Below, in pieces: positions 1-11,487 of a stretch of 64,000 bases of DNA; the stretch's first letter is position 1; each line of letters begins with the position of its first letter. The position numbers were made by a program, and so were the translations under genes. The stretch is from assembly GCA_916048095.2 (NCBI GenBank), contig OU696593.1, forward strand, positions 3,774,501 through 3,838,500, read 5' to 3'. Origin of the DNA: Sacculina carcini. Taxonomy: Eukaryota; Arthropoda; Thecostraca; Sacculinidae. Under the pieces are notes generated by a model. That model had not been told where the DNA came from. It saw only the letters and a program-made list of their open reading frames with translations, and did no database searches.

Positions 1-354
1 TGAGATAATAGATTAGGCCCTTGTACAAAGACAGTCAATAAGCTCGCCCGACGTTGCGTCAATTTCACCATTCTCTTTCTCTCTCTGTCTATTTGCTCTT
101 TTTCGCCTCGGGCGTCTGCTAATGATCGTCATCTTTGGCGCGCCAGGTCATTAGAAACGTTCATTACTTGCTGGGTTATTTCTAGACGGTGCACATCACG
201 CCATGCCGTTCTGTCAACATTAAGAAAGTCGATTATTCCAGCAAACAACATACATTTACACACACACACACACACACCAAACATTATACTTACACACACA
301 GACATATACACAGACATGCGTGGAGAAACCCGTCTTCATCCTCGGACAATGTGG

Positions 355-780
355 TCAACTAAATGCCGTTTGTGTGTTGTCGATTGTGTGTTTATATAGG
401 ACGTCGCTTGAACGTGCCATTTTTACACCTTGTGTATGCGCTGCGCGAAATTCGCACATATACCACTTATGGCTCACGCCACTGCGCGCAGCCGTTTTTG
501 GCACCTCGCGCATGGGCGCATTCAGCTCACTGCTTGATTGGGGTCTTTGGATGGGGAGAACACCATTTTCCTCCAATTGCACGTTGATTTTTGGGTGCAT
601 TGCTGTGATGTAAATCGCTTTCAACAGTTTCAAACGCCTGATGTTTCGTGCGCCAATATCCGTTCTTGCCACTATTTCTTCTCGACTAATCTTTCTGTTA
701 TGCGCCGATGCACTGTGGTTTTTAGCACCGCTGCTGAGATGGCAGGTCAAACGGCGGATAATATATGGGACAAAAACGAA
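355..780 (-). mobile_element. Penelope-like element remnant (GIY-YIG end)
   Basis: On the minus strand the translation runs TCHLSSGAKNHSASAHNRKI, then LLKAIYITAMHPKINVQLEE and NGVLPIQ. This is the C-terminal end of a Penelope-like protein, just after its GIY-YIG endonuclease (compare the copy at 32866-33890, LEAVYITQLKPTLNIQLEEN). The reverse transcriptase is missing, so the copy is 5'-truncated. Its 3' tail appears to run into the CA/TG microsatellite at 258-306. Family identity is good; the exact edges are not defined. Confidence 0.75.
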
Positions 781-859
781 ATTTCAAATGTCTATTTTGC
801 AAGTAATGCTAGTGATGATCAAATAAAAGTAGTTTAGTACTGTTTTCATGTTGAATATG

Positions 860-901
860 ATATAAGCTATACTTCAGATTTGAAGTGAACATAGCTTATA
901 T
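860..901. repeat. Short palindrome
   Basis: Perfect 11-bp arms ATATAAGCTAT (860-870) and ATAGCTTATAT (891-901) flank an inner partial palindrome (CTTCA/TGAAG). It may be a very small MITE or a fortuitous AT hairpin. Confidence 0.45.
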
Positions 902-968
902 TTGAGATAAACACATAAGTGATTTTCAGGGAAGTTTTCAAGTAATATCTAACCAATTTCGATAATCA

Positions 969-1136
969 TTTGGCAGTGGCGGCACCAAACGGGGACTTGC
1001 AGGCGCTGAAGCCCCCCCGCCAAAAGCGTCAATTCCTCTTCGCCCTGTAGTTACTCATGTTTCGCTAAACTCCTACATTTTGACCCTGCCCCCCTCAGAC
1101 CAGCCATTGGAATACCCTGGTGCCGCCGCTGCCAAT
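969..1136. mobile_element. Small TIR element (hAT-type MITE)
   Basis: The ends read TTGGCAGTGGCGGCACCA on the left and its near-perfect inverse on the right (17 of 18 match). About 168 bp, no coding capacity. The CAGTGGCGG start is typical of hAT termini. I cannot see a convincing 8-bp target duplication. Confidence 0.6.
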
Positions 1137-2904
1137 TGCCACTAACTGTTGTACCTCATCACATGCATGCGAGCACCTGTGTTCTCATCGAGTGGTTTCC
1201 ACAGAAATGAGTCAAAGACTGGTGGTTCCTGCCTTTCAGAGATCATACTTCTGTTTAAACATTTGTCTTGTGATCTGCTTGATGGTTTCTTCCGGTGATT
1301 TGTTCCAATCATCTATCGCCCTGTTTGGGAAGCTATTATTGCATATCCATCTTGATTCTGCGTCGAACACCTAAACTATGATTCCTGCTTGATTTCGAGT
1401 GCCGAAATGATTTTATATTCTGTATCTGTTCTTTTTCTGTTAAACGTCAATAAATGGTAATCAAGTCGTCTCGCTATCTCTTATCTGCTAATTTTGCTAT
1501 GGACAGTTTCTGTAATATTTTTGCGTAATTATGTGTGTGTGCACGTGTTACCACTGAATCACAGCCATATCACATATGCATATGTTAATGACTCTACACG
1601 TCTTGGCTAGCTCGCATACACTCCATACACACCGTATATTTGTCTATATTCATGATCACTGGCGGCGGCGGGATTTTTCGGTGGGGAGCTGAGGGGGCTA
1701 AGGAAAAATATCTGGGGGATTTGCGTAACATGGGAAACTACACTTGACATGTTTATAGTCAGGATTTTTCGGAGGCCTCGGGAGATCTTCGCATATTTTT
1801 GAGGATTTCATCCCCTTCAAGACCTGTCCTTGGCGCGGCCACTGTTCATTACCTACCGATGTGTTTGTTAGCGTTGACGCTCTAGGCGGCAAAGACTATT
1901 TGACAGTTCTGCACAGCGATGTCTGCATCATGAATGTGTAATGTTTGAATGTATGCACAATTCAGGGAGCATATGAATCGGCACGTGATACAGTGATGTG
2001 GTATGTGGAGAGAGGACCAAGACAGATTGTGCCTACGAGACAATTTCTAGCAAAGATGCAAAGTCGCATTTCCTCTGGGAATACTGCGCCAATATTTGGG
2101 GAAATCCCTGCATATTGGCGGACCAGTGTGCATAGGAAGGATATATGTATCAATGCGCTTGGTATTCATGACCGGATTTAGGCTTATTCTTTCAACTCTC
2201 AAAATACCGAAATCTTCTACACATGATCTTCTGTTTCTGCACAGGACACCAAATATTGGTGAAAAAGTGTGTGCATGTGTTGTACACGAGAACCAAAGCG
2301 TAGCATGGAAACGCTCCATTGAGTCGACTGGGAAGACCGTATGTGGGTATCAAGTGTGTTTTTATTGAGCGCTTTCATTCCCCATTATTTTCCTGGTGAC
2401 CTACCTTCACTGAATTATTTATATAGAATATACGATCAACCATAAGACTAACAAACAACTTCATTTCGCAAACTTTGCAATGTTGCAAACATGCGTACTG
2501 AACGAACTTTTTGTGTGCTTTACAAAGTTTGTGTCTTAATCTCTTCTCGCTTTATATTAGATCAACAATCTCAACACGCACACGCTCAAGTTACCCACTT
2601 TATCAAACACTTCTTCCACACTATCTGTTTCTTTGTAAACTGATACACGCAAACAACACACACACACGCACATACACACACGCACACATACACATACAGG
2701 CACCTAGACATAAGGGCACACATACACACACAAGGATATACACATACATCACAGCATAAAGATATACACATTGGACGCGTATAACACGCTCTACGATCGA
2801 TGGTCTCTAGTTCTAACACTCCCGTGTCTAAAATGCTCACACTTCAATCACATATGTTAGCATATGTGCTGGCATGCGTAGTACACAAATATGCTATTCT
2901 ATGG

Positions 2905-3183
2905 CAGTGGTTCCCAAACTATCTTAGCTGATACCCCCTTTTTCCTTCCAGTAGACCCGCACGCCTCCAGTGCTTCTTTTAATATGAAGTGATTCTTACA
3001 TATATTTACGTTTAAATAGAACTAGCTTAATAGAAACGGGTTGAGTGACTGCTATAAATATGATTTCCATGTATTTGATGACAGATATTTGTTCTTTGAA
3101 TGATTTCATTATTCTAATTGAAAAAACAATTTTGAGCAGGTGACTTCACGCCCCCTCGCGCCCCCCTAGTTTGGAAACCCCTG
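2905..3183. mobile_element. hAT-type MITE with 8-bp target duplication
   Basis: Terminal inverted repeats CAGTGGTTCCCAAACTA and CAGGGGTTTCCAAACTA (inverse of the right end) match at 15 of 17 positions. They are flanked by TTCTATGG (2897-2904) and TTCTAGGG (3184-3191), an 8-bp duplication with one change. The length of 279 bp without coding capacity fits a non-autonomous hAT element. Confidence 0.85.
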
Positions 3184-3704
3184 TTCTAGGGGTATGTAAT
3201 TAAATCCTTTATAATTTTGCTTAAGTTGGCCGCCAATATGAGCAGTTCCAGTCGTAGCCTTTTTCATTGCTTGCACTTTTTTGAACAGTTAACAGTTTTT
3301 TTGCACAGTTATTGAACCCTATGTATTTTCGATTGCTATATCAAATATATATAAATGCAATAGACGTAATAACAAAACTTTTTCAATTACATTTTATTCA
3401 TACAGCTTAAAGATCCTGTGAGGAAAAATGTTTTTCCAGGTAAAATATAAAGCACAAGTAAAACATATAGGAAAACATAAAATTTAGTATTGTAAGTAAG
3501 TTAGTAATAATAAGTGAGCATTATAAGATCATGTCATTGTATCATAAGATATGTCATATCATAATTTATTATACATCTTATTTTACTATCTCATTTTATT
3601 ATTTTATCTTATTTATTATTAAATGTGATAAAATCGTAAATATCACAAGTAAGTGTCATATAGTAAGTAGTATGTGAGTAAAATCAAAAGCTGAAAGATG
3701 AGCA

Positions 3705-3757
3705 TGCACATACACACTCACACACATACACACTCACACACATACACACTCACACAG
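3705..3757. repeat. 18-bp CA-rich tandem repeat
   Basis: About three copies of an 18-bp unit, ACACACATACACACTCAC. Confidence 0.8.
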
Positions 3758-3814
3758 CCATCTCTGTGTCCATAAATTGTGAACCACTATTACTACCTGA
3801 ACAAGGATATATGT

Positions 3815-3883
3815 AAAACCTCTATTTGAGCGGCATGTCGTTCTATTTTTTAAACCTTCCCTGTAGTGTCGCTTAATTAGAGG

Positions 3884-3886
<3 letters not shown>
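3815..3886. mobile_element. Tiny Tc1/mariner-type MITE
   Basis: AACCTCTATTTGAGCG at the left and the inverse of CGCTTAATTAGAGGTT at the right match at about 14 of 16 positions, with TA on both sides. It is about 70 bp. The right-hand TA runs straight into the (TA)n tract that precedes exon a. Confidence 0.55.

Positions 3887-3958
<72 letters not shown>
3886..3958. repeat. (TA)n then (TG)n microsatellite at the exon a acceptor
   Basis: About 55 bp of TA followed by about eight TG units that lead directly into the CAG acceptor of exon a. The tract occupies the place of the branch point and pyrimidine tract. Confidence 0.95.
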
Positions 3959-3961
3959 CAG

Positions 3962-4078
3962 GGTTCGGCTGATTCGAACTACTCACATCCGTCGTCCGAC
4001 TTGTCGCTTGATGAGGAACGCGAAACGCTACGTCGAGAGACGGAGCGGTTGGCCCTCGCGCAACTGGGTAGAGCACGG
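3962..4078 (+). CDS. CACNB: Cav-beta exon a: end of N-terminal region, entry to SH3 domain
   Basis: This 39-codon exon reads GSADSNYSHPSSDLSLDEER, then a charged helix ending AQLGRAR. It matches the conserved segment before the SH3 domain of calcium channel beta subunits (vertebrates have [20 protein letters not shown], then an AQLEKAK helix). Beta subunits are cytosolic partners that bind the AID helix of the pore-forming alpha1 subunit and set its surface expression and gating. The acceptor AG is at 3960-3961. It is preceded directly by a (TG)n tract and a long (TA)n tract, with no pyrimidine tract. The donor GTCAGT follows position 4078. The exon is whole codons at both ends. I find no upstream exon in the first 3.9 kb. 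Seen: reading frame, splice signals, residues. Family identity is established knowledge and confident. Confidence 0.93.
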
Positions 4079-5768
4079 GTCAGTGTTAGCAGTTATCACA
4101 GGAATATCTTGCTGGAGGATGGCAGTGCTGCTCTCCTACACGCTCTTTTCGTTAATGATGTCTTAAAATTTATCATTTACCGTAGGCCCCGGTCATTAAC
4201 CCATGTCACTTTTGAGGCTTGAAATACTAGTTTTTTAGTAGTACGGTTCAATAAGCCCACCCAAAGTTTGACATTTTTTCTGGTAATGTTTTTCAATTGC
4301 TTTGTTCCACATATACAATATCTTGAAAAATCCCTCCTTTCCTATCATTTACGTGTTAATTTAAGTTTTCATCAAATAATTGCACATACCTGTACTTTAT
4401 TAACAGCCATATACAATCTATTGAAATGGAGCTTGTTCTTTTGGATAAATAAGTCTTTGGCACTCTGAATTTTTCACCCTGAAATAGCTCTGGCTTTTAA
4501 ACCCACCATGGAAAATGTGGAGTCTAATTATGAATGGAATTATGGATCGGTAATCTGCGGTATTTCAGCGTGTAATTCATTATATAATTCAATGCACTCA
4601 ATAATAAATATGAAACATATTGAGAAGTTCTGACGCCTTTCAAATGCATGCTGGGAGATTGGTCCGCTCAAGGGTGTTATTGAATGTTGAAAATAATGTT
4701 GATCATTTATTAGCGCGTGTCATAATGTCATTCACCTAATTGAAATGGCTCAAGTATACTCATAATCATGTCGGACTAGAAGCGACTTATTGACCAGCTG
4801 AGGATCAGTTTATTTGTTGAAGCCATGATGATTTTGAGTTGATAATCTTAAATACTGTCTCATAACTCTCTTTTTCGTATTGTTCCCTCCCCTCGGTGAG
4901 AGGATACGAAATACACGAACGAATGTACAGATAGTGCTCGATGAGTATCTGGGGTTGTGTTTTTGCATATGTGCTGAGTATGACTATGACTTTAAACCTT
5001 TTCGGGAAGAAACCAAATTCTTTGTCATTTTTCCTGGTAATTTTATTCTAAGACTGCGAAAATATCATCAGTTTTGGTGTATCACTTAAAACGTTTCTGT
5101 ACAAAATTTATTTTATTGAGTAAAGTCTGAATTAGCAATAATGTCGGACATCTATCCCCACCTATCTTCTGCTTTATCTAAAATCAGTGACTCTTTGTTT
5201 CCTTTACTTATCCGTCGCAATACAACTAATTCTCCTCCTTGGTTTAACTCTCAACTTCGTCTATTGAAGAGACATCAACGTTCACTTCTACGAATCTGGA
5301 AACGTACATCTCATCCATCTGATTGGTCTTCCTTCTCTGTTTCCCGCTCTTCTTATATCTCGGCCTTGTCTGCAGCGAAACAAAATTACTTCTCCCGTCT
5401 TTCTTCTCTCTCCCGATCCCCTAAGTCTCTTTGGACAACTCTAAACTTGGACAACTCTCTCACTGGTTCTCGATCTAACTGCCTCTCAATTATCTTCTTA
5501 TTTCACAAATAAAGTCCTAACTGTTCAATCTAAACTCCCCTCTTCCAATATCCCTGTTACACATACTTGTGTGTCTCTACAATCCACTTCATTCTCGCAA
5601 ATACATCTTTCAGATATTCTTACCATGATCTCTTCCCTCAAAATTTCCTCCTCTCCGGCTGATCCTATTAATTTTAGAGCTATCTCTCCTTCAATATTTT
5701 CTCTTGTTCCTTATCTATTACATCTCATTAACTCATCATTTCTTCATGGCCAATTCCTATCTGATAAA

Positions 5769-6058
5769 CATCATCATCATCATCATCATTTATTTTGCCT
5801 TTCACAATACACAATTTCAGTATACAATAGAATACGCAAAGGGCAGGGCATGATAATCCGAAAGGATTGTGTAGCCCGCGATCAACATACAAACAAACCG
5901 TACAAGAACTATATAACACATAGACAAAGTGTGATGTGTGGGTAAACAAGACACAGAACGTAGATAATTGGAAGGTTTCACGCACAAAACATGTGGGTCG
6001 TCGGTGCTCCCATTGAGATCAACTATCACGGCATATAAAGGGATCAGTAATCCATCGT
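5769..6058 (-). mobile_element. Short retroposed insertion with (ATG)n tail inside LINE-A
   Basis: LINE-A sequence is interrupted between SFLHGQFLSDKH and SILKKPTLNP, segments that are adjacent in LINE-F. The inserted ~290 bp, read on the minus strand, end in GCAAAATAAATGATGATG with further ATG units. That is a microsatellite-like 3' tail typical of SINEs or 5'-truncated LINEs. I do not recognise its body and see no tRNA-like boxes. Confidence 0.65.
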
Positions 6059-6562
6059 CCATCCTATCCTTAAGAAACCTACATTAAATCCGTCTGAATG
6101 TGCTAATTACCGTCCTATATCTCTTCTCAGCTTTCCTTCAAAACTCCTTGAATCAGCGATTTTTTCCCAGTTGTCTCCCTTTATTTCCCAGGTCCTTCAT
6201 CCTTTCCAATCTGGTTTTCGCTCCTTTCACTCTACGGAATCCGTCCTTATTTCAGTTACTCATGAAATCTTATCTCAATTTTCCTATCGTCAATCAGTTC
6301 TCCTTGTTCTTCTCGATATGTCTCTAGCCTTTGATCTTGTCAATCATGCCATTCTTATCAATGCTCTTTCTTCTCTGGGTCTATCCTCGTCAGCATTGTC
6401 TCTCCTCAAATCCTATCTCTCTGGTCGCACTTTTTCAGTAAACTTTAATTCAACTGTTTCAAAATCTGCTCCTCTTATTTCTGGTGTCCCTCAAGGTTCT
6501 ATCTTGAGTCCTACTCTGTTCAATCTTTACATGTCTTCTCTCTGTCCTGTCCTTTGTAAATA

Positions 6563-7632
6563 TGTGGTGCGCCACGTGTAACTGCGTCTCGCTCCACCTG
6601 GCGGTACCTGCTAGAAGCGCAGTGACCTGTGTGTCGTGTTGTGTTTCTCGTATTGTGCGTGTTTGATCTTGTGTGTATGTTTGTCTGTAATGTCTTGCTC
6701 GTCCCTTGTTGTATGCACAAATATAGTCGGTCCAAAGAACTCGCACTGCTTGCATGTGACGCTTCGTGGCGAGCTAAACACCACATTGGTGCCCCGAGTG
6801 AGGATGGTGTGATGCTGAGTGAATTTGTTTTGACTGTGTCTCATCTGCCTGTGATTTTGCCTCGTTTTTCCGCGCATCGCCTATCCGTCTGTGTCGCAGC
6901 CTACTGTGCCTCCCTGCGAGTGACGCACTATCAGCTGCTGACCAGACGCACCTGCATCACACCATCCAAGGCCGACTCCGTCCGGTGCCGTACTCAATCG
7001 TGTTTTTCTCCTACGGACGCCGGACGTAAAACCACCGAATAGGAAACGCCTGCGCAGCAAGAAGACAACACAATAATATTGCCTCGTCTTCTTGCTGGAT
7101 GCAGTTTCCGCTAACCTACGACAAACTTTGCCTCACTGAACAGCAAACGTCTGCGCAGCAAGGGGTCAACATAATTTCGTCAGGATTGGCTCGACTCCTT
7201 GCTGGATGCAGTTTCTGCTCAACAACCTCGCCACCGAACTACGCAGCACGAGGTCGACTTCATTGTGTGAAATCTACTTGACCTCGTGCTGACGTGCAGT
7301 ATGACGCGCCGGTCTACCATACCGGCGAAGCTTCACCGACATCATCGAAAGTCCGACACCATCATCATCGAAACTCATCAATACCGCTCCGCTTCTGGTG
7401 GGGGAGTCCTGTGGTGCGCCACGTGTAACTGCGTCTCGCTCCACCTGGCGGTACCTGCTAGAAGCGCAGTGACCTGTGTGTCGTGTTGTGTTTCTCGTAT
7501 TGTGCGTGTTTGATCTTGTGTGTATGTTTGTCTGTAATGTCTTGCTCGTCCCTTGTTGTATGCACAAATATAGTCGGTCCAAAGAACTCACATTGTGAAC
7601 GTGCGTAATTCCGTGGCTACCTAAATGCCACA
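6563..7632 (+). mobile_element. TRIM: miniature non-autonomous LTR retrotransposon
   Basis: Two 223-bp direct repeats (6563-6785 and 7410-7632) start TGTGGTGCGCC and end in CCACA. They enclose 624 bp without coding capacity. The flanking target sequence AATA occurs on both sides (6559-6562 and 7633-7636). A primer-binding site candidate, TGGTGCCCCGAGTGAGG, begins at 6787. A purine-rich stretch (GGTGGGGGAG) precedes the second LTR. The element sits inside LINE-A and looks structurally whole, though it needs enzymes from another element. The LTRs are identical for about 187 bp, so it is young. Its interior carries three hairpins (see below). Confidence 0.88.
7047..7300 (+). repeat. Three related stem-loops in the TRIM interior
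   Basis: Arms CAGCAAGAAGAC/GTCTTCTTGCTG (7055-7066, 7086-7097), CAGCAAGGGGTC/GACTCCTTGCTG (7156-7167, 7193-7204, one G-T pair) and CAGCACGAGGTC/GACCTCGTGCTG (7244-7255, 7280-7291). Two of them are followed by TGGATGCAGTTTC, showing that the unit (~100 bp) was duplicated in tandem. Confidence 0.85.
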
Positions 7633-9559
7633 AATACAACATTCCTTTCCATATTTATGCCGATGACATACAACTCCTAATTCCTTGTCCTTTCTCTCAT
7701 GCCACTCTTCTCAATGATATTCTCTCTGATATTACGTCCTGGATCACTTCTCGTCGCCTCATTCTCAACACTTCTAAGTCTGAATTTCTTATTCTTCACC
7801 CTCCGCGCATTTTTCCTCCATTACTCCCAATCGCTGTATCTTCCTCTGTTCGAAACTTGGGTGCTATCTTCGATTCCAACTTGTCCTTTTCAAACAATGT
7901 TGTCTCTATTTCGCGCACATGTCGTTTGATTTTACGCAGTCTATACCCTATTCGATCCTGTTTAGATCAGCCTTCTTCTATTAAATGAATACAGTCTCTT
8001 GTTTTTTCTCGTCTTGATTATTGCAGCTCACTCCACTACATTCTTACTAACAAATTCCTGAAAATCCTTCAAAAAGTAATTAATCAATCCTGTCGTTTTG
8101 TGCTCCATCCTACACCTTGCCGCCATACCTCTCAATTCTTGTTCCAATTCCACTGGCTTCCCATCATTCCTAGGATTCATTTTCGGCTGTGTTGTCTCAT
8201 ATATAAAATTCTGCACAATATCTCTTCCCCTTCCTATCTTTTTGATCTTCTAGTTTCTTCTAATGACTTCAATTCTCGTGTCCATCGTCCTTTATCCTGT
8301 CCTCGCGCTATCAACGAGTACACCTTGGTCCGCAAAATCCTTTTGTTTCTATGCGCCTCGGGTCTACAATGATCTTCCTTCCTCAATCACTTCCTCTTCA
8401 TACTTCAGTAGATTTTCCTCCTCACTTCGTGAATATCTTTTTGCTAAATCTTTTGATCCCACTTCTCGCACTCTTACACCTTACGCTTCCCTATGACTCT
8501 AATTTACAATTACTTATGTTTTTATTTATTTTAATTTTATTTATCTCCATTTTTTTCCTTTCTGTGAATTTTCTACTTCTTTTCTCACATCTTGATATCG
8601 TGTACTGTTGTTTCTCATTGTTGTCTCTTTCGCGCTTGTTTCTATGTGAGCGCTATACAAATACATTGTTGTTGTTGTTGTTAATGTTTGTGTATATGAA
8701 TATAAGATATTTGAAGGTATTTGAAGAAGTATAAAAGAATATAGGATATTTGAATTTTTAGCATAGAAGTTACTTATTCGCTATCACAACCGGCATATAA
8801 AACCTGAATATCCGCTTGGATCATGTGGATACATTGTTCTGTAACATCCAAATTCTTCTGTAATTCTTCAAAACTTCTGTAAATCGCAAACTGAAATCGG
8901 AACTTTAGAATTTCAACTGTATAGGTGCATCTAGGAAGATGTGTGCACTAATTGGTTATTCTGGAGGGGTTGGGCTGACAAAAACTTAGAAGAGATGAGA
9001 CTGAAGACTGTACTGCCTAAGTTTCATTTTTTCGATTCTATATAAATAATTGCATCAGATACAACCAGTGTTAGCACAGGAAGTTAAAGCGTAGTAGTGC
9101 TCCTATTGTACAGGTTTTCTGTTGAAAAGGGCTATGGTATATTTTTATGACACCATATACTCTGTAAGATAACCTGTTCTTTTCAAAACGCTTACCTTAC
9201 TTTGTTAAATTAATGTGACTCAAATTATCTGTTGGTCTTGTCGCTCAGCGGACAGTGACTTTTTGACTGATTCTTGACAAGAAAATGTCACTCAAAATAA
9301 ACTCTCTTATATCCGGGGAAATTGCTCGTAAAGTATAGGAGACGGGCCCAGAGAAATACTCTCTTAAACGGGATTTTTTTACATCCGGGTCTCTTACGAG
9401 GTTTTACAAGGTTCATTGTATTATTTATTTCTTTGTTTTTACTTATTTTTAGTTATACCATTAATTTGTATTTATTTCTATTTTCATGTATTAAATAGTA
9501 AATTGAAACGTGTGTGAGTGTTGTTACAGTGATGTATGTTGCTCTAGTGCCTGTCTATA

Positions 9560-9560
<1 letters not shown>

Positions 9561-9626
<66 letters not shown>

Positions 9627-9765
9627 TGTGTGTGTTTATTGTATGTATTATATGTAACGCGTATGTTTTTTTGTAGTGTTTCATGTATTTTCTGTAACGC
9701 GTTGGTGTGTGTGTGTGTGTGTGTGCTTGTGTGTCTGTGTGTGGAAGTGTGTGTATGTGTGTATG
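9561..9765. repeat. Long (TG)n microsatellites
   Basis: About 74 bp of nearly pure TG (9561-9634), then a second imperfect TG tract (about 9702-9765). Any reading frame across them is an artefact. Confidence 0.95.
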
Positions 9766-9944
9766 GTTGTGGGTGGGGGTATCTTGTAAGGTTAGAAAAT
9801 AACTCTATAAATGAATTGACTTTTGTGATTGCATTGCTGCTCTTGTATATATTGTTTCAGGTTGTTGGGTTTCTCTTGAGTTATGCATGGGCTCACATGA
9901 GTTTAACAAACTAACTAAACTTGTATTTCTCAAACTGGCTATAT

Positions 9945-10055
9945 CTTCTGGGCGCTTCTGGTGCATGCAACCATCGCTGCGTGGTGCACGTCTGCATGCA
10001 CTCTTCCCATGTCACTGGATTTGACTGTAATTAATAATAATTATAATGATGTTGA
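9945..10055 (+). mobile_element. LINE 3'-end fragment related to LINE-D
   Basis: GGGCGCTTCTGGTGCATG, then GCACTCTTCCCATG, ACTGGATTTG and CTGTAATTAATAATAATTAT resemble the last ~100 bp of LINE-D (GGGCGCTTCCGGTACATG ... TAATTAATAATAATAAT). Only the 3' end is present. It is clearly diverged, so it is an older or sister family. Confidence 0.7.
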
Positions 10056-11367
10056 TTACTTGTTTATGAGTGAGTTGAATTATAATTATGACGATATCAA
10101 GAAGTCTTTCCAGCACGGTGACCATATCATTAATTAATCATTTTAGGTAGCAATGACATGAAGTTGTTGTTTCATTTGACGAGCATGTTCAGATTCTACC
10201 ATCGGTATGTTCAATGACCATGTTCCGTTTGTCAAACTTCAAGCAAATATAATCATTTCCAACGCTAGTTTGAATTCAACCACAATTCAACGAGTTCGTG
10301 TATATTGTTTTTTCAGCCACACATGAGGAATACACACTGAAAAGTGTGTGTGTTTGTGTAGCGAATGTTTCGGCCGAGCATTGGCTTAGTGCCTAAATAC
10401 CGTGCACAGAGCATTATGAAGCATTGCCAAATGCACTTCAGCTCCACAGAGCGCACTGCAATGTTTTGAGAAACGTTGGACGCAAGCACAGACCCCAGTA
10501 AACATAAGCAGAACTAACCAATGCTATGAGCGAGCCATGGATGTGTGGCGAGTTAGAATAAACCACCCGAGATGTTGCCACAAAGACAGTCAGAGCACAA
10601 GGAACATGTATTGACCTGAATGTGAATTGGTGACTTAGGGCCACGTCAGCAATGGTTGGCACATGATCATGCCACGTCACACATGTTAAATACACAATAA
10701 AGTTAACTGAGAAATTACTTATATCATCAAAACAATATATAAACTATTAATTTAATTGAATTCATTCATTTCAATTTATACTTTCAACAAATAAACCAAA
10801 AATGACCTCACCGATGCGACCAGGCAAAACAAGACAAAATAAGATACATATGAGACATATGCTGCTCATATGCGCACATTATTATGACGTCATATTTATT
10901 GATATAAAATACAAACAATATGACATCATAACAGTTATACAATATTGAAATATCAAAATATGCATAATTCGTAAATACTATACAAGTGTGTCCCCCACAG
11001 ATGTGATATGTCAAGTCTTGTACGCATAATGCAAAAACGTCGAAAGTATCGCCAAGGTTTACTTTCAAACGATTAATTGATCGTTTGATTTTCTTTCTAG
11101 CTCACTATTTTTCAGTACTTTATAGTTTCATTGTGGATTATCTGGAAAAATTAAGTGCGTGTTGGCTCAGAATGTCATTCCAATTAAGTCATTTTTGAGA
11201 AAACTCAAGAATTTCAACGCTACTCGTGCGAAAGCTTTTCAATCAAATGCGAATATGTATACTTTTTATTCTCTATTAAAAGCTCATACAAATATGCTAT
11301 GCTATATATGGATCGTAGACATTTCCCTTATTGAATGTGTGTACGCATGTATGTGTGTGGTGGCTAG

Positions 11368-11487
11368 ACAAAGCCGGTGGCGTTTGCCGTTCGCACCAAC
11401 GTGGCATATGATGGCAGTCTGGACGATGACTCACCAGTGCATGGCTCGGCCATATCTTTCCACGTGCGCGACTTTTTGCATATCAAG
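11368..11487 (+). CDS. CACNB: Cav-beta exon b: SH3 domain, first part
   Basis: Forty codons beginning [20 protein letters not shown] and ending with the strand VRDFLHIK. This is the diagnostic first half of the Cav-beta SH3 domain ([11 protein letters not shown] is nearly invariant in animals). It joins exon a in frame (GRAR then TKPV). The acceptor is CTAG at 11364-11367, preceded by TG-rich rather than pyrimidine-rich sequence. The donor is GTGAGC after 11487. The preceding intron is about 7.3 kb and carries a LINE and a TRIM. No frameshift or stop is present. Confidence 0.95.

Larger units (their letters stand above)
1..3961 (+). other. Upstream intron (or 5' region) of the Cav-beta gene
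   Basis: No exon is recognisable. It holds a CA microsatellite (258-278), a Penelope-like remnant (355-780), a hairpin (860-901), small MITEs (969-1136, 2905-3183, 3815-3886) and CA-rich tracts (about 2655-2745, 3705-3757). The stretch 1140-2640 shows nothing I recognise. 3300-3680 is very AT-rich with TTATT iterations. Confidence 0.6.
5125..8690 (+). mobile_element. LINE-A, L2/CR1-like, 5'-truncated, host of two insertions
   Basis: Translated blocks in order are the endonuclease-RT linker (WFNSQLRLLKRHQRSLLRIW), RT fingers and palm (STESVLISVTHEILSQFSYR, LDMSLAFDLVNHAIL), GVPQGSILSP, YADDIQ and the C-terminal region (FHWLPIIPRIHFRLCCLIYK). The endonuclease is missing at the 5' end. The 3' end reads GAGCGCTATACAAATACATT followed by (GTT)n, the usual L2/CR1 tail style. 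The ORF has frameshifts and is interrupted at 5770-6058 and 6563-7632. Close relatives in this window are LINE-B, LINE-F and LINE-H. Confidence 0.88.
4079..11367 (+). other. Intron a-b
   Basis: About 7.3 kb. It contains the L2-like LINE-A (5125-8690) with two insertions, long (TG)n tracts (9561-9634 and about 9702-9765) and a LINE 3'-end fragment (about 9945-10055). I see nothing in 4079-5120, 8700-9555 or 10060-11340 beyond AT-rich sequence. 9295-9410 has short CTCTTA/CCGGG iterations that could be a worn MITE. Confidence 0.7.

Noticed and set aside
306-360. Hammerhead ribozyme in the Penelope tail
   Set aside because: GAAAC-like and GGATGAAGAC-like pieces occur but no CUGAUGA core with a proper stem II could be placed.
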